Shown in pieces: positions 1 through 8,910 of a DNA stretch of 64,000 nt. This DNA comes from Mesonia maritima. GTDB lineage: Bacteria > Bacteroidota > Bacteroidia > Flavobacteriales > Flavobacteriaceae. The translations under genes and the position numbers were made by a program. The notes under the pieces were generated by a model. It was given only the letters and a program-made list of their open reading frames with translations, had not been told where the DNA came from and ran no database searches. The stretch lies in NCBI RefSeq assembly GCF_042433895.1, contig NZ_JBHLUA010000012.1, forward strand, positions 930,001 through 994,000, in the 5' to 3' direction. How positions within the stretch are numbered: position 1 is the stretch's first letter; the number at the start of each line of letters is the position of its first letter.

Positions 1-2533
1 CAGGATTTGGTTCGAAATGTATTTAACTCCCAAAATCCTTCGAGTAATCCTATAGAAATGGATGCGTTTTCATATCATTACAAAGAGGATAATAACCAAC
101 TTACATTGGTAAACGATAATATAGGCGATGGTGCCTTTCCTAATGATATAGATGATCAAGAATCAGAAATAGGAGTTGGATATAATTCTGCCGATATACA
201 GAGTCATAATTATATTTATGACCGTATCGGGCAGCTTACAACAGATCGTACAGAGAGACAACGAATTGAGTGGCGTGTGGATGGTAAAGTGAAACGAGTG
301 TTAAAGTACGGTTCTATGAACTTTGATAATTTAGAAGAAATTATAGAATTTACTTATGATGGCCTGGGTAATCGGGTGTCTAAACGAACAATTAATCCTA
401 CTGAAGAAATAGCCAAAGGAACAGTCTATGCTCGTGATGCACAAGGTAATGTACTGAGTATTTTGGAGACAGAATCAGAAAGAGATGAAAGTTCACGAAA
501 TTACAGTCTTACCTCTTTGCATACAAGAGAACACCATATTTTTGGTAGTAGTCGTTTAGGTATAGAGCAAAAGCACATTAATGGAATAGGGAAGATACTG
601 CCTGATATTATAATTCGTAGTGGAGACTTTAATGTGAAAGTTGGTAGTAACTTAAAAGGGGAATGGTTTACTGCTGCATTTGAAAGAGAGCCACAATTAA
701 CCAATGCTAATTATATATTAGATTGTAATATTATACTAACAGAATCATTACAAGTAAATGATTCTATACAGATAGGAAATTTATTTTTCAGTAGTATATC
801 TGAAAGAGAAGAGATTCAAGGAAATGAACTAGAACTATATATTAAAAATACTGGAAATGATTATCGTCCTTATGTAGTTACACGATCTGTTCAAAAAGAT
901 AGAGAAACCATTGAGGTACATACTGAGTTTTTGCCTCATATTAGTGGTTTTTCTGAAACGGAGATGCTAACTAAAGGTATACGGTTTCACTTAGAGACAC
1001 TCTATACACCTGAAAATGAAGATATGATTATGGTAGTTAATGAACGGGAGTATTTACCAGAAGAAAGTCTTTCAATTACTAAAAAAATAACAGAAACAGG
1101 CAACCAAGCTATAGATCCCTATAAGCTATCTACTTTAGGAGATACCCATAGCACATTCGCAATAGAAGACTTGCACTATCGTCTTACTACTGAATATAAT
1201 ACCATCGAGGACCATTGGTCTTTAAGAGAAGGAGATGGATTTCCGCGTAGTGAGCGAGGTAACGTCATGGAATTTGTAGGAACTTTAGATCCTTGGATAG
1301 TTTCACCATTTCCATCTCGTTTAGGTAAAAGAATTTACCGTCGTAAGGCAGGTGATAAACGTTATGAGCTTACTAATCATCTTGGAAATGTATTAAGTGT
1401 TGTAAGTGATAAAAAAATACCTAAATTAGCATCATCAGGTTCTTTGAGATATTTTAACCCAGATGTTAAAGCCTATAATGATTACTATCCTTTCGGGATG
1501 CTCCTACCAGGACGCCATGCAAACACTCCGGACTACCGGTACGGCTTNNNNNNNNNNNNNNNNNNNNNNNNNNNNNNNNNNNNNNNNNNNNNNNNNNNNN
1601 NNNNNNNNNNNNNNNNNNNAAGGGAAAGGGAATAGCATAAATTATAAGTACAGAATGCACGACCCAAGGGTCGGGAGGTTTTTTACTGTCGATCCGCTAG
1701 CTAGATCTTTTGTATGGAACTCACCTTATGCTTTTAGCGAAAATAGGACTTTAGATAAAATAGAGCTTGAAGGAGCTGAATCTTGGGATTATTTGGACAC
1801 TGAAAGTTATGATGAAAGTGCTACAACGTTACAAACAGCTGGGACAATAGCAAAGAATATTGGAATTAATACCTTAAATACTATCCCCTTTACTTTCAAT
1901 ATAATAGAAGTATTTGGACGAGGTGGTCCTGAAAAAGTATTTGAATATGTAGATAAGCAATTTGATCAAATGTCCTATGCTATTGCTGATGATATGATTG
2001 ATGCCAAACAGAATGAAGGCTTTACTAATTTTGGAGATTATGCAATAGATAGAATTCAAAGTCCGCGATTTATAGAAGGAGTAGGTACTCTTCTTTTGTC
2101 AAAAAAACTTTCAAAATATACATCTCCTACCAGGTTATTAAATAAAAGAATTAGATTAGCTAGAGATTTTTATAAATACGAAGGGTATAGTCTACAAAAG
2201 GCAAGGGATCATATGGTAGGAATAAATTTTGATAAAGCTGTTCAAACTAAAACTTTACAGAAGGGGACTATTTTAGAAAGATATTCTTATTTAGATCCAG
2301 ATGGAAATCCTAAACCAGGGGATTATTATACAAAACCAGGTACAGATCCAAATACTCTTGGAATTCCGATGGAAGGTCGAGTAAAAGTGACAGTAAAACT
2401 TTTAGAGGACACGAAGTTCCTCAAGTCTACAACTAGCTCTATGGATGATTGGACTACTGAAGGGAGAATCCTTGAAGGTGGTGGAACACAATATTTTAAA
2501 CCAAATGCAAATGTAGAAGTAGTTAATCCTTAA
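1..2533 (+). CDS. RHS/YD-repeat polymorphic toxin, C-terminal part (5' end outside window)
   Basis: The reading frame is open from base 1, so the N terminus lies to the left. YD-type repeats are visible (YDGLGNRVSKR, ARDAQGNVLSIL), followed by NHLGNVLSVVSDKK and the RHS-associated core (DYYPFGMLLPGRH, then MHDPRVGRFFTVDPLA and NSPYAFSENR). A 72-N gap at 1548-1619 splits the core. By comparison with the other cores here the missing piece is about 29 nt, which restores one frame, so the apparent frame change is an artefact. After the core come about 270 variable residues ending in a small domain with ERYSYLD, GDYYTKPGTDPNTLGIP and GGGTQYF. That arrangement (Arg, then Tyr-Thr, then Gln) recalls ADP-ribosyltransferase-like toxin tips such as polymorphic toxin type 46, but this is a tentative match. 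RHS proteins form a shell that releases the tip into a competitor cell. A likely immunity gene follows 3 nt later. Confidence 0.85.
1351..1547 (+). repeat. RHS core repeat, copy 1
   Basis: Positions 1351-1492 match 3763-3904 with only about three differences, and 1473-1547 match the complement of 11740-11814 exactly. Such near-identical core DNA is the substrate for recombination that swaps toxin tips in RHS loci. Confidence 0.9.
1548..1619. other. Assembly gap (72 N) inside the RHS core
   Basis: A run of N falls in the middle of the conserved RHS core. The 75 bp just before it (1473-1547) are identical to the minus-strand core at 11740-11814, which is also cut by a gap. Both gaps therefore look like assembly breaks in a repeated sequence, and the number of N is not a true length. 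Confidence 0.95.
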
Positions 2534-2536
2534 TTT

Positions 2537-2929
2537 ATGAATATACACGACTTATTGAAGCATATATTATTTCTTAAAAAAAATAAGAGTAATCTAAAAG
2601 AGATATTACAAGAATACGGTTTAAATCAAAAGTTTTCTAGCGGTACAGATACATTTGTCTTTACTGCAGAAAAGTTTTTTTCACAAGTAATGCTTACTAT
2701 CAAAAACAAAAGCCTAACTCATTGTGTTCTTTATACTAAATTTGAGTTTAGTGTTGACGATTTAAGAAATCAACTAAATTTTTTAGAGACTAAGTATGTA
2801 CCTTACGATGACATTTATATTAGTAAATTTCAAATAAGAAATCTTAATTCTATATTGTGGATTGAAATACCTTCAGAAAACTTAAAAACCTCAGGTGATA
2901 AACTAAACTCAGTCCATATAAATATATAA
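2537..2929 (+). CDS. Putative immunity protein of the first RHS toxin
   Basis: This 130-residue protein starts 3 nt after the stop of the RHS toxin, the usual position of a cognate immunity gene. It has no signal peptide and no membrane segment, so it would act in the cytoplasm, consistent with a toxin that acts inside the cell. I recognise no family. The sequence is rich in Lys and Asn and is predicted mixed alpha/beta by eye (NLKEILQEYGLNQKF at the start, then FVFTAEKFFSQVMLTI). The function is inferred from position only. Confidence 0.65.
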   Translation: MNIHDLLKHILFLKKNKSNLKEILQEYGLNQKFSSGTDTFVFTAEKFFSQVMLTIKNKSLTHCVLYTKFEFSVDDLRNQLNFLETKYVPYDDIYISKFQIRNLNSILWIEIPSENLKTSGDKLNSVHINI

Positions 2930-3301
2930 ACAAATCACGAGATACTTATTTTTATCCTCTCAATCAGGTTAAAAAAGTATTTAAAAACTATCAAAAAAAC
3001 AATTATTAGCTAAATTGAAAGAAAAGTCTGGAAAAGAAGGTAGTAAGGATATGCTTCTTATGAGATTATATTTTAATATCTAAAATGGTACTACGGGAAA
3101 GGCATAAGCTATTTATTATAGGGACTATACATCAATCATAGTGTTAGGAATTCAAAAATTCAATAGATAAATATAGATTCAAACTAATGTTTTTTATATG
3201 TATAATTATCGAATCTATTGAACTGCAAGACCCTAATAATAAAAATCATAATTCTAGTTTTAGCACTTTATGATTCTATGGGTTAAAAAATAGTTATCAA
3301 T
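2930..3301 (+). other. Intergenic stretch with decayed coding remnant
   Basis: No intact gene is present. From about 2941 a short open stretch reads DTYFYPLNQVKKVFKNYQ and stops. Slightly downstream another frame reads LLAKLKEKSGKEGSKDML before stopping near 3081. This looks like the end of an old cassette or immunity gene. Nothing is recognisable in 3090-3301 except AT-rich DNA. Confidence 0.35.
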
Positions 3302-3739
3302 TTGAAAAAAATTAATTTTATTTTATTGACCGTTCTATGCTTAATACTTTCTTGTAGTTCTTCTTTTCATAATCAATATTCTCAAAAGATAAAGGGAGCC
3401 TGGACAATAAATCATTTTGAACGTATAGATCAAACCCAAAACAAAGAATTTGATTTAAGACGGGAGGAAGGATTTTATATAGTTGGCTTGGAGAACCATA
3501 ACCACATATGGTTTACAAAAAGAGAAAATAGAAAAGGTAAGTCTATTGATGCCACATATGATATTTTTAAACAAAATGATACTTTAAAACTTAGTATAAC
3601 CAAGAGTGATGATGAACGATTAGAAGGTGTTTATAACCTTTATATTGATACCATAGCAAAAATGGATAGACAATATAAAGTTCAAATAGCTCTTGATAGC
3701 GAAAATACATATTTAAGTGCTTTAAGGGTAAAGAACTAA
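3302..3739 (+). CDS. Small predicted lipoprotein between RHS cassettes
   Basis: The protein has 145 residues. The N terminus MKKINFILLTVLCLILSCSSS is a lipoprotein signal peptide, with the lipobox cysteine at about residue 18. The start codon is TTG, with no better ATG nearby. The rest has GAWTINHFER, NHIWFTKRENRKG and alternating strands, reminiscent of small lipocalin-like immunity or stress proteins, but I cannot assign a family. It sits between the first immunity gene and a silent RHS cassette, so an immunity role at the envelope is possible. Confidence 0.6.
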   Translation: MKKINFILLTVLCLILSCSSSFHNQYSQKIKGAWTINHFERIDQTQNKEFDLRREEGFYIVGLENHNHIWFTKRENRKGKSIDATYDIFKQNDTLKLSITKSDDERLEGVYNLYIDTIAKMDRQYKVQIALDSENTYLSALRVKN

Positions 3740-3762
3740 TAATTTATTTAATTATAAATGCC

Positions 3763-3904
3763 GGTGATAAACGTTATAAGCTTACTAATCATCTTGGAAA
3801 TGTATTAAGTGTTGTAAGTGATAAAAAAATACCTAAATTAGCATCATCAGGTTCTTTGAGATATTTTAACCCAGATATTAAAGCCTATACTGATTACTAT
3901 CCTG
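3763..3904 (+). repeat. RHS core repeat, copy 2
   Basis: This 142-bp stretch is nearly identical to 1351-1492 (about three substitutions). It marks the left recombination boundary of the silent cassette. Confidence 0.9.
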
Positions 3905-4931
3905 GCGGTATGCTTTTACCGGGTAGACATGGGAACTCTTCAGATTATCGTTACTACTTCCAAGGTCAAGAGATGGATAACGAGGTAAAAGGTGAGGGAA
4001 ACTCTATCAACTACAAGTTTAGGATGCACGACCCACGTGTAGGAAGGTTTTTTGCACAAGACCCACTATTTAGAGAATATGCATACAACTCACCTTATGC
4101 TTTTAGTGAAAATGTTGTTATAAATGCTGTTGAGTTAGAAGGTTTGGAGAAAAAAGTTATTGTTAATAATAATAGTGCTGGGCAAAATCAACTAGAAAGT
4201 AATGTTCATACATTAGAAGGTTCAAAAGCTGGCGACGATAGTTTTATAGGACCAGTAATACAAGTTTTAAATGAAAGAAAACTTATTGACGAACATACTA
4301 TTGTAACATTTTCTTATAACGGTTTTACAACAAAAACAACAACTTCAGGACCTTGGTGTTGGAAATCTACAGACACTCATATTTTAGCTAAGTATAATGT
4401 TCACTTCACTTATGATGGTATTGATTTAAATCTGCCTGTTGAGTTAAATACAGGAGAATCTGTAAACCATCCAGGAGAAAATATTTTAGATTATGCATTA
4501 GTAACTATTGGTTCTGGTTTATGGAAAAATATGTTTGAAAAAACAGTTATTTCACGTGCAGAAACTAAAATTATACAACATTTTTCAGGACAGTTAACTA
4601 AAAATGGTATTAAGCATAGTATTGATGATATAATCAACATAGGAAAAGATAAGCTAGGTAAAATTATATTTTTAGAAAAGGTAATGCAAACGCAGGCTTA
4701 AAACACATAATGCGCCACGCAGATGACTTTGCTAAAAATGGAGTAGCAAAAGATGATATTGCAGATTTTGTTTTTGACGCAGTAAAGAATGGAAAGATAG
4801 TAGGTTATCAAGGAAAAGGAACAGGAAGACCGATATATGAAGCTCTTTACAAAGGAAAAGTAAAAAGAGTTGCTGTAACTGTTGGAGATAACGGATTTAT
4901 AGTTGGGGCTAATCCTGTTTCTATAAAATAA
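3763..4931 (+). pseudogene. Silent RHS cassette with EndoU/colicin-E5-like tip, frameshifted
   Basis: The DNA re-enters the RHS core at 3763 with no promoter or usual start codon. It runs through NHLGNVLSVVSD, DYYPGGMLLPGRH, FQGQEMDNEVKGEGNS and MHDPRVGRFFAQDPL, then a variable tip. The frame stops at 4701, but the next frame continues a good domain: NAGLKHIMRHADDFAKNG, IYEALYKGKVKRVAV and NGFIVGANPVS. Adding one T to the TTTTT run near 4670 joins them into one protein. His plus RHADDF with a C-terminal GFIVGANP strand resembles BECR-fold RNase toxins (barnase/EndoU/colicin E5/RelE). It is an orphan that would need recombination into the full RHS gene to be expressed. The domain match is by eye. 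Confidence 0.7.
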
Positions 4932-4937
4932 AAATAG

Positions 4938-5272
4938 ATGAATAGAACTATTAAAATAATGCCAGAGTATGAATGTTATCCTATTTGGGTTAGTGAAAAT
5001 GATGGTAAGATACAGAAGATTTACAAATCTCTGACTCACTAAAATCTCAAATTTTAGAATGGGATAATAAATTTGAGAAAACGTATAATAAAAGCAACCC
5101 AATAGAATCTGGTTTTAAAGATGAGAAAGAAGCTCATCTTTTTGAAAAAGAGGGAATTTTAATTTGGACAAATATGACAAACGAATTAAAAGGTTCTACT
5201 GTAAAATATAGGAGTATTAAAAATGAAAAAGAATATTTGTCTCCTTTTGAGTATTTACTAGATTTATTATAA
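4938..5272 (+). pseudogene. Immunity gene of the second RHS cassette, frameshifted
   Basis: An ATG 6 nt after the tip reads MNRTIKIMPEYECYPIWVSE and stops at about 5041. The next frame continues smoothly with EDLQISDSLKSQILEWDNKF, then NPIESGF, and ends at 5272. A missing base near 5010 explains the break; repaired, it would be about 111 residues. The combination of MPEYECYPIW, DLxISDSL, EWDxKF and SGF is a pattern I recall from small cytoplasmic immunity proteins next to bacterial toxin cassettes. It presumably protected against the adjacent tip, which is also frameshifted. Confidence 0.6.
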
Positions 5273-5278
5273 AAAATT

Positions 5279-5307
5279 AAAAGCTACTGTAAAAAGCAGC
5301 TTTTTTT
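5279..5307 (+). terminator. Rho-independent terminator
   Basis: AAAAGCT (5279-5285) pairs with AGCTTTT (5298-5304) and is followed by a T run. It closes the plus-strand toxin array. Confidence 0.65.
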
Positions 5308-5372
5308 ATGTTCTAAAGTGTAGCCACATTTTTATTAAAAAAGTCCTTAAACTTTTTTTGGTCAGAAAGGAA

Positions 5373-5662
5373 TCAATCATCTTCACCCAGCTCTTGTATT
5401 AATTTAAGCTGTTCTAAGGTTGCTTTATCCGTGGTAAATTCGCTATCAAGATTTACAAGCTCGCCTATTGTTAAGTTAATATAGCGGGCAATCTTATCGA
5501 GTGAACTAACGGATCTGTTTTAAGGGAAGCTTACACTTAAACTTCTTTTCGATTAGAAGGGGGACTCGATTATTTAGATGTACTAAGTTGATAGGCTAAA
5601 TATGTTTGTGACAACCCAAATTCCTTTCTTAAAATAGAAACACACTTACCAAATGACAACAT
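5373..5662 (-). pseudogene. Decayed XRE-family HTH regulator
   Basis: On the minus strand an ATG at 5662 reads MLSFGKCVSILRKEFGLSQT, a Cro/CI-type helix-turn-helix start, and ends in a stop after about 30 codons. A second frame nearer the 3' end reads SLDKIARYINLTIGELVNL, then ATLEQLKLIQELGEDD and a stop at 5373. The total of 290 nt is not divisible by three, so at least one indel separates the halves. The intact relative would be a DNA-binding regulator of about 95 residues. It is probably a leftover of an earlier mobile element. Confidence 0.6.
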
Positions 5663-5726
5663 AAAATTATACGTAAACAGTTATAAATACACATAAATTA
5701 CTGTATTAAGTAAATATATTCATTAA

Positions 5727-5825
5727 GAAAAGACAAAAGACACTGCTCAAAAGAAAAGTTTTTTCAAGCGTTTGTTTGAAAAGAAGATGCTTAAACAAAA
5801 TAGTTTTTGTTACATATTTTCATAA
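5727..5825 (+). pseudogene. Remnant of an FFKRLF-repeat C terminus
   Basis: The plus strand reads KDTAQKKSFFKRLFEKK and then stops at 5825. This is strikingly like the C terminus of the YwqK-type protein at 12039-12764 (QDTTQHINFFQRLFGNKK). No upstream domain remains, so this is probably the tail of a deleted paralogue. Confidence 0.4.
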
Positions 5826-5865
5826 ACAATCTTATTTTATTCCGATATTAAAAAAATAAGGTATT

Positions 5866-6900
5866 ATGAAAGTAAAATTAGCTATTATCCCTTTGTTTGA
5901 ACAATTTATAAAGGAAAGCAAAAACGGAAAACGCTTAAAGAAAAATGGAGAGCAAATATCCGAAGGTACAATTAAAAATTACACATACGTCCTAAATAAC
6001 CTTCGCCTGTTCACTAATAGTACAGGAATCGAGTTAAGAATATGTGATGCATCCAGATTAAACAAGCGTGAACGTTTATCAGAGAAAAACTATTGGAAAA
6101 AATTTTATAAAAAATTCACCCTTTTCTTGTATAAAAAAGGTTGTCATGATAACTATGTAGGCATTACCATAAAACAAATAAGAACATTTCTTAATTGGTT
6201 AAAATATGATAAAGATTTTAATACTGGTGACTATCAGAAAATACTCTACATAAGAAAAGAAGAAATTAATATTTTGGTACTATCCCCAGAACAACTGAAA
6301 TTTTTAATTCATGACAAGGAGTTTAACAGATTCCTATCCCCAGCAGAGAAGAAGGTTAAAGACATTTTCGTTTTTGGCTGTACTACGGGGTTACGCTTTT
6401 CCGATTTATTTAATCTTACCAGTAAAAATATAGAAGTTCAAAATGGAGATTATTACCTAAATATAAAGTCTCAGAAGACCAAAACCAGTACAGGTATCAA
6501 GCTGCCTAAGTATGCTGTAGAAATTTATCAACAATATAAACCCCGTTCTGTCAAAAAAAATATCTTTCCTAAAATAACTCTTTTTATATTCAATAGAACT
6601 CTTAAAAATATAGGAAAAAAAGCAGGGTTTACTTCTCCTATATCATTAACCAGAGAACAGTTAGGGAAACCCAAACAGCTGACTAAAAAAGAAGTATTGT
6701 TTTGTGACAAGATGAGTTCACATATGATGCGTAGAACAGCAATAACCACTTTATTGATTTTAGGTATGCCCGAGCACCTTGTAAGAAAAATAAGTGGCCA
6801 TAGCAGTTCAAGCAGTTCCTTTAATCGTTATGTTCATTACGCTCAAACATATATTGATAAAGAAATCGATAAAATCCATCAAAAATTAGAAGAATATTAA
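5866..6900 (+). CDS. Tyrosine recombinase (site-specific integrase)
   Basis: This 344-residue protein has a SAM-like N-terminal core-binding region (about 1-140) and a C-terminal catalytic domain. Visible catalytic residues are Arg in TGLRFSDLFNLT, His and Arg in SSHMMRRTA, the GHSS box and Tyr in FNRYVHYAQ. Such enzymes cut and rejoin DNA at short target sites and drive integration or excision of mobile elements. No attachment site is evident beside it. The flanking sequence contains only decayed genes, so it is likely a leftover of an older element nested in the island. Confidence 0.88.
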   Translation: MKVKLAIIPLFEQFIKESKNGKRLKKNGEQISEGTIKNYTYVLNNLRLFTNSTGIELRICDASRLNKRERLSEKNYWKKFYKKFTLFLYKKGCHDNYVGITIKQIRTFLNWLKYDKDFNTGDYQKILYIRKEEINILVLSPEQLKFLIHDKEFNRFLSPAEKKVKDIFVFGCTTGLRFSDLFNLTSKNIEVQNGDYYLNIKSQKTKTSTGIKLPKYAVEIYQQYKPRSVKKNIFPKITLFIFNRTLKNIGKKAGFTSPISLTREQLGKPKQLTKKEVLFCDKMSSHMMRRTAITTLLILGMPEHLVRKISGHSSSSSSFNRYVHYAQTYIDKEIDKIHQKLEEY

Positions 6901-6965
6901 TAGACTTAAAATAATGTTCAACTCATTAGAGTAGATTAAATTTGATAATAATATTTTAAATAATT

Positions 6966-6985
6966 AAAAGATATATATATCTTTT
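6966..6985. terminator. Perfect AT palindrome after the integrase
   Basis: AAAAGATATATATATCTTTT is a perfect 20-bp palindrome 65 nt after the integrase stop. It could act as a weak terminator, but it lacks a GC stem. Confidence 0.35.
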
Positions 6986-7043
6986 ATTATGATGCGAACC
7001 ATAAGTGTTAAAAATGAAAAGAGTGCAAAACAGGTAAAAAGTA

Positions 7044-7052
7044 TTGTTAGGA
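7044..7052. repeat. Target-site duplication, left copy
   Basis: TTGTTAGGA here is repeated exactly at 8388-8396, on the other side of the insertion sequence. A 9-bp duplication fits the IS256 family (8-9 bp). Confidence 0.85.
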
Positions 7053-7090
7053 GACACTATCCCGCAAAGTGTGTAAAGTTAAAATAACAG

Positions 7091-7123
7091 GGGTTGGACT
7101 TTTTTAAAGTCTGACCCTTTTTT
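7091..7123 (-). terminator. Hairpin at the transposase 3' end
   Basis: GGGTTGGACTT (7091-7101) pairs with AAGTCTGACCC (7107-7117) apart from two positions. It lies just past the transposase stop and likely terminates its transcript. Confidence 0.55.
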
Positions 7124-8300
7124 CATAGATCGTAAGGAACTGATTTAAAATAATGCCCCAATTCCTAATAGGCATAGACCATTTCTTAGTGGCTTCCCTT
7201 GTAGCCAAATATACAGATTTCATAACTGCTTCATCTGTAGGGAATGATAATTTATTTTTGGTGTACTTCCTTATTTTCCCATTGAGGTTTTCGATAAGGT
7301 TCGTTGTATATATGATCTTTCTTATCTCCAATGGGAACTCAAAGAATACGGTAAGGTCTTCCCAGTTGTCCCTCCAGCTCTTCACAGCATATGAGTACTT
7401 ACCTTCCCATAGCCCTGCAAAATCATCCAGGGCAGCTTTGGCAGCTTGCTGGTTGGGTGCGTTGTAGATATGCTTCATATCTGCTGTAAAGGCTTTTTTG
7501 TCCTTCCATACCACATACCTGCAGGCGTTTCGTATTTGATGTACCACACAGATTTGGGTTTTGGACTCAGGAAACACGTTCCTGATGGTATCGGTAAACC
7601 CGTTTAGGTTATCGGTGGCCGTAATCAGTATATCTTCGGTTCCCCTGGATTTTATATCGGTAAGGACACTCATCCAAAATGCGGCAGATTCATTCTTACC
7701 CAACCAAAGTCCCAAAACTTCTTTCTTTCCATCCCTTCAAAGCCCTACTGCTATGTATATTGTCTTGTTGATCACTTTGGAATTCTCCCTTACTTTGAAG
7801 ACGATCCCATCCATCCAAACAATAAGATATACGGGTTCTAGTGGACGGTTCTGCCAGGCCACGATATCTTCAGTAACCTTTTCGGTAATCCTGGAAATAG
7901 TAGAAGTGGAAACTTCAAAGTTATAAACTTCCCTGATCTGTTCTTCGATATCGCTATTGCTCATTCCTTTGGCATAGAGCGATACGATGACGTTTTCTAT
8001 ACCGTCAACCATATTACCGCGTTTAGGTACGATCATCGGGTTAAAGGAAGCATTCCGGTCTCGGGGGACCTGAATCTGGGATTCCCCAAAAGAGGTACGG
8101 ACCTTTTTTTGACCAAAACCATTGCGGGTGTTGGGATTATCGGACTTTTGGCTCTTGTCATAGCCTAAATGGGCATCCAATTCGCCTTCCAGCATTTTCT
8201 CAATGCCACGTTTCTGCAGTTGTTTTAAAAAGCCATTGAGCTCATCTCCACTTTTGAACTGCTTTAAAAATTCATCGCTAAATAAATCTTCTTTTTTCAT
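7104..8300 (-). pseudogene. IS256-family transposase with in-frame TGA
   Basis: Reading from 8300, the frame encodes MKKEDLFSDEFLKQFKSGDE, the mutator-type motif AHLGYDKS and QVPRDRNASFNP. It stops at TGA (7737-7739) right after TIYIAVGL. The same frame resumes with RDGKKEVLGLWLGKNESAAF, TDNLNGFTD, CVVHQIRN and TTNLIENLNGKIRK and ends at 7104. The catalytic DDE set (Asp in the VWMDG and TATDN segments, Glu in LIEN) is present overall. The stop replaces a single codon, most simply CGA to TGA. The full length would be 398 residues, normal for IS256. A split or read-through product cannot be excluded, but loss of function is more likely. Confidence 0.9.
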
Positions 8301-8324
8301 AAGGTGTAAAATTTAAAATTAGAC

Positions 8325-8362
8325 AAAAAAATAACAGGGGTCGCGACCCCTGTTATTTTTTT
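8325..8362. terminator. Perfect 38-bp palindrome inside the IS right end
   Basis: Two 19-bp arms meet at 8343/8344 without a mismatch, with A/T runs outside and a GGGGTCG/CGACCCC centre. It lies between the right inverted repeat and the transposase start. It could block read-through transcription from outside in both directions, a known safeguard in insertion sequences. Confidence 0.7.
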
Positions 8363-8387
8363 ATTTACACAGTTTATGAGATAGTCC

Positions 8388-8396
8388 TTGTTAGGA
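8388..8396. repeat. Target-site duplication, right copy
   Basis: TTGTTAGGA is identical to 7044-7052, confirming the outer limits of the IS256 copy. Confidence 0.85.
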
Positions 8397-8436
8397 ATGT
8401 TTTTATTTATCCTCATATAATAACTAAACTTTAATA

Positions 8437-8910
8437 CTACCAGTTTACTGGATTTACTGTGTGTGTTGAGGCCTTGCCAGTTTTGTCAATAAAAACGTAA
8501 TATTCATTTTTATCATTTACATCTCTAAAAAAATACCAATTTTGTTTTTGCAATTGCCCAAGCTTTTTTCTACTATCATTTCTATTATTGCAATTCACAA
8601 ATTTAACCCCTTCATTGTTAGAATTGAAATAGATTTTACTTAACTTCTTATCATTACTATGCTTAGCCCTATAACAGAAATTGGTATCTATTTTGATTAC
8701 CTTCTTAAGACGTAGAGAACGTAGATCAAAAGGATCTATATCTTCAAATTTTATAGAGTCTGGAACTATTAATCTTTTAATCGTAAAATTAATATAATTC
8801 TTACCTCTCCAACCATTATTTTCGATAAAATCACGATTAATCTTAACCCTTGTTTCTAAACACGAGGAAATAAGTATCATAATAAATACAAGTGTAATTC
8901 TAATCTTCAT
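8437..8910 (-). CDS. Predicted lipoprotein immunity protein
   Basis: I choose the ATG at 8910 because MKIRITLVFIMILISSC is then a clean lipoprotein signal with its lipobox cysteine at residue 17. An upstream in-frame ATG at 8937 would add nine charged residues before the signal. The start overlaps the last codons of the RHS tip (stop at 8900-8902), so the two are translated together. The mature part contains NNGWRGKNYINFTIKRL and a C-terminal YYVFIDKTGKAS strand, with no family I recognise. An envelope-anchored immunity protein fits a partner toxin that attacks membranes (see the phospholipase-like tip). Confidence 0.65.
   Translation of the reverse strand: MKIRITLVFIMILISSCLETRVKINRDFIENNGWRGKNYINFTIKRLIVPDSIKFEDIDPFDLRSLRLKKVIKIDTNFCYRAKHSNDKKLSKIYFNSNNEGVKFVNCNNRNDSRKKLGQLQKQNWYFFRDVNDKNEYYVFIDKTGKASTHTVNPVNW

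Larger units (their letters stand above)
7053..8387. mobile_element. IS256-family insertion sequence, 1,335 bp
   Basis: The element is bounded by imperfect terminal inverted repeats: GACACTATCCCGCAAAGTG at the left end and GGACTATCTCATAAACTG reading inward from the right, both followed by TGTAAA. It has 9-bp direct duplications outside and a single transposase gene on the minus strand. Both ends carry an inner GGGGT-type hairpin. The length and end sequence are typical of IS256. The transposase has a premature stop, so the copy is probably non-autonomous, although the ends could still be mobilised by a transposase from another copy. Confidence 0.9.

Noticed and set aside
4698..5102. 134-codon minus-strand frame
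   Set aside because: It is antisense to the toxin tip and immunity gene, which show family motifs on the plus strand. Its own sequence is a Phe/Tyr/Ser-rich shadow.
7153..7926. Plus-strand frames across the IS
   Set aside because: These are shadows of the minus-strand transposase, which has clear IS256 motifs.
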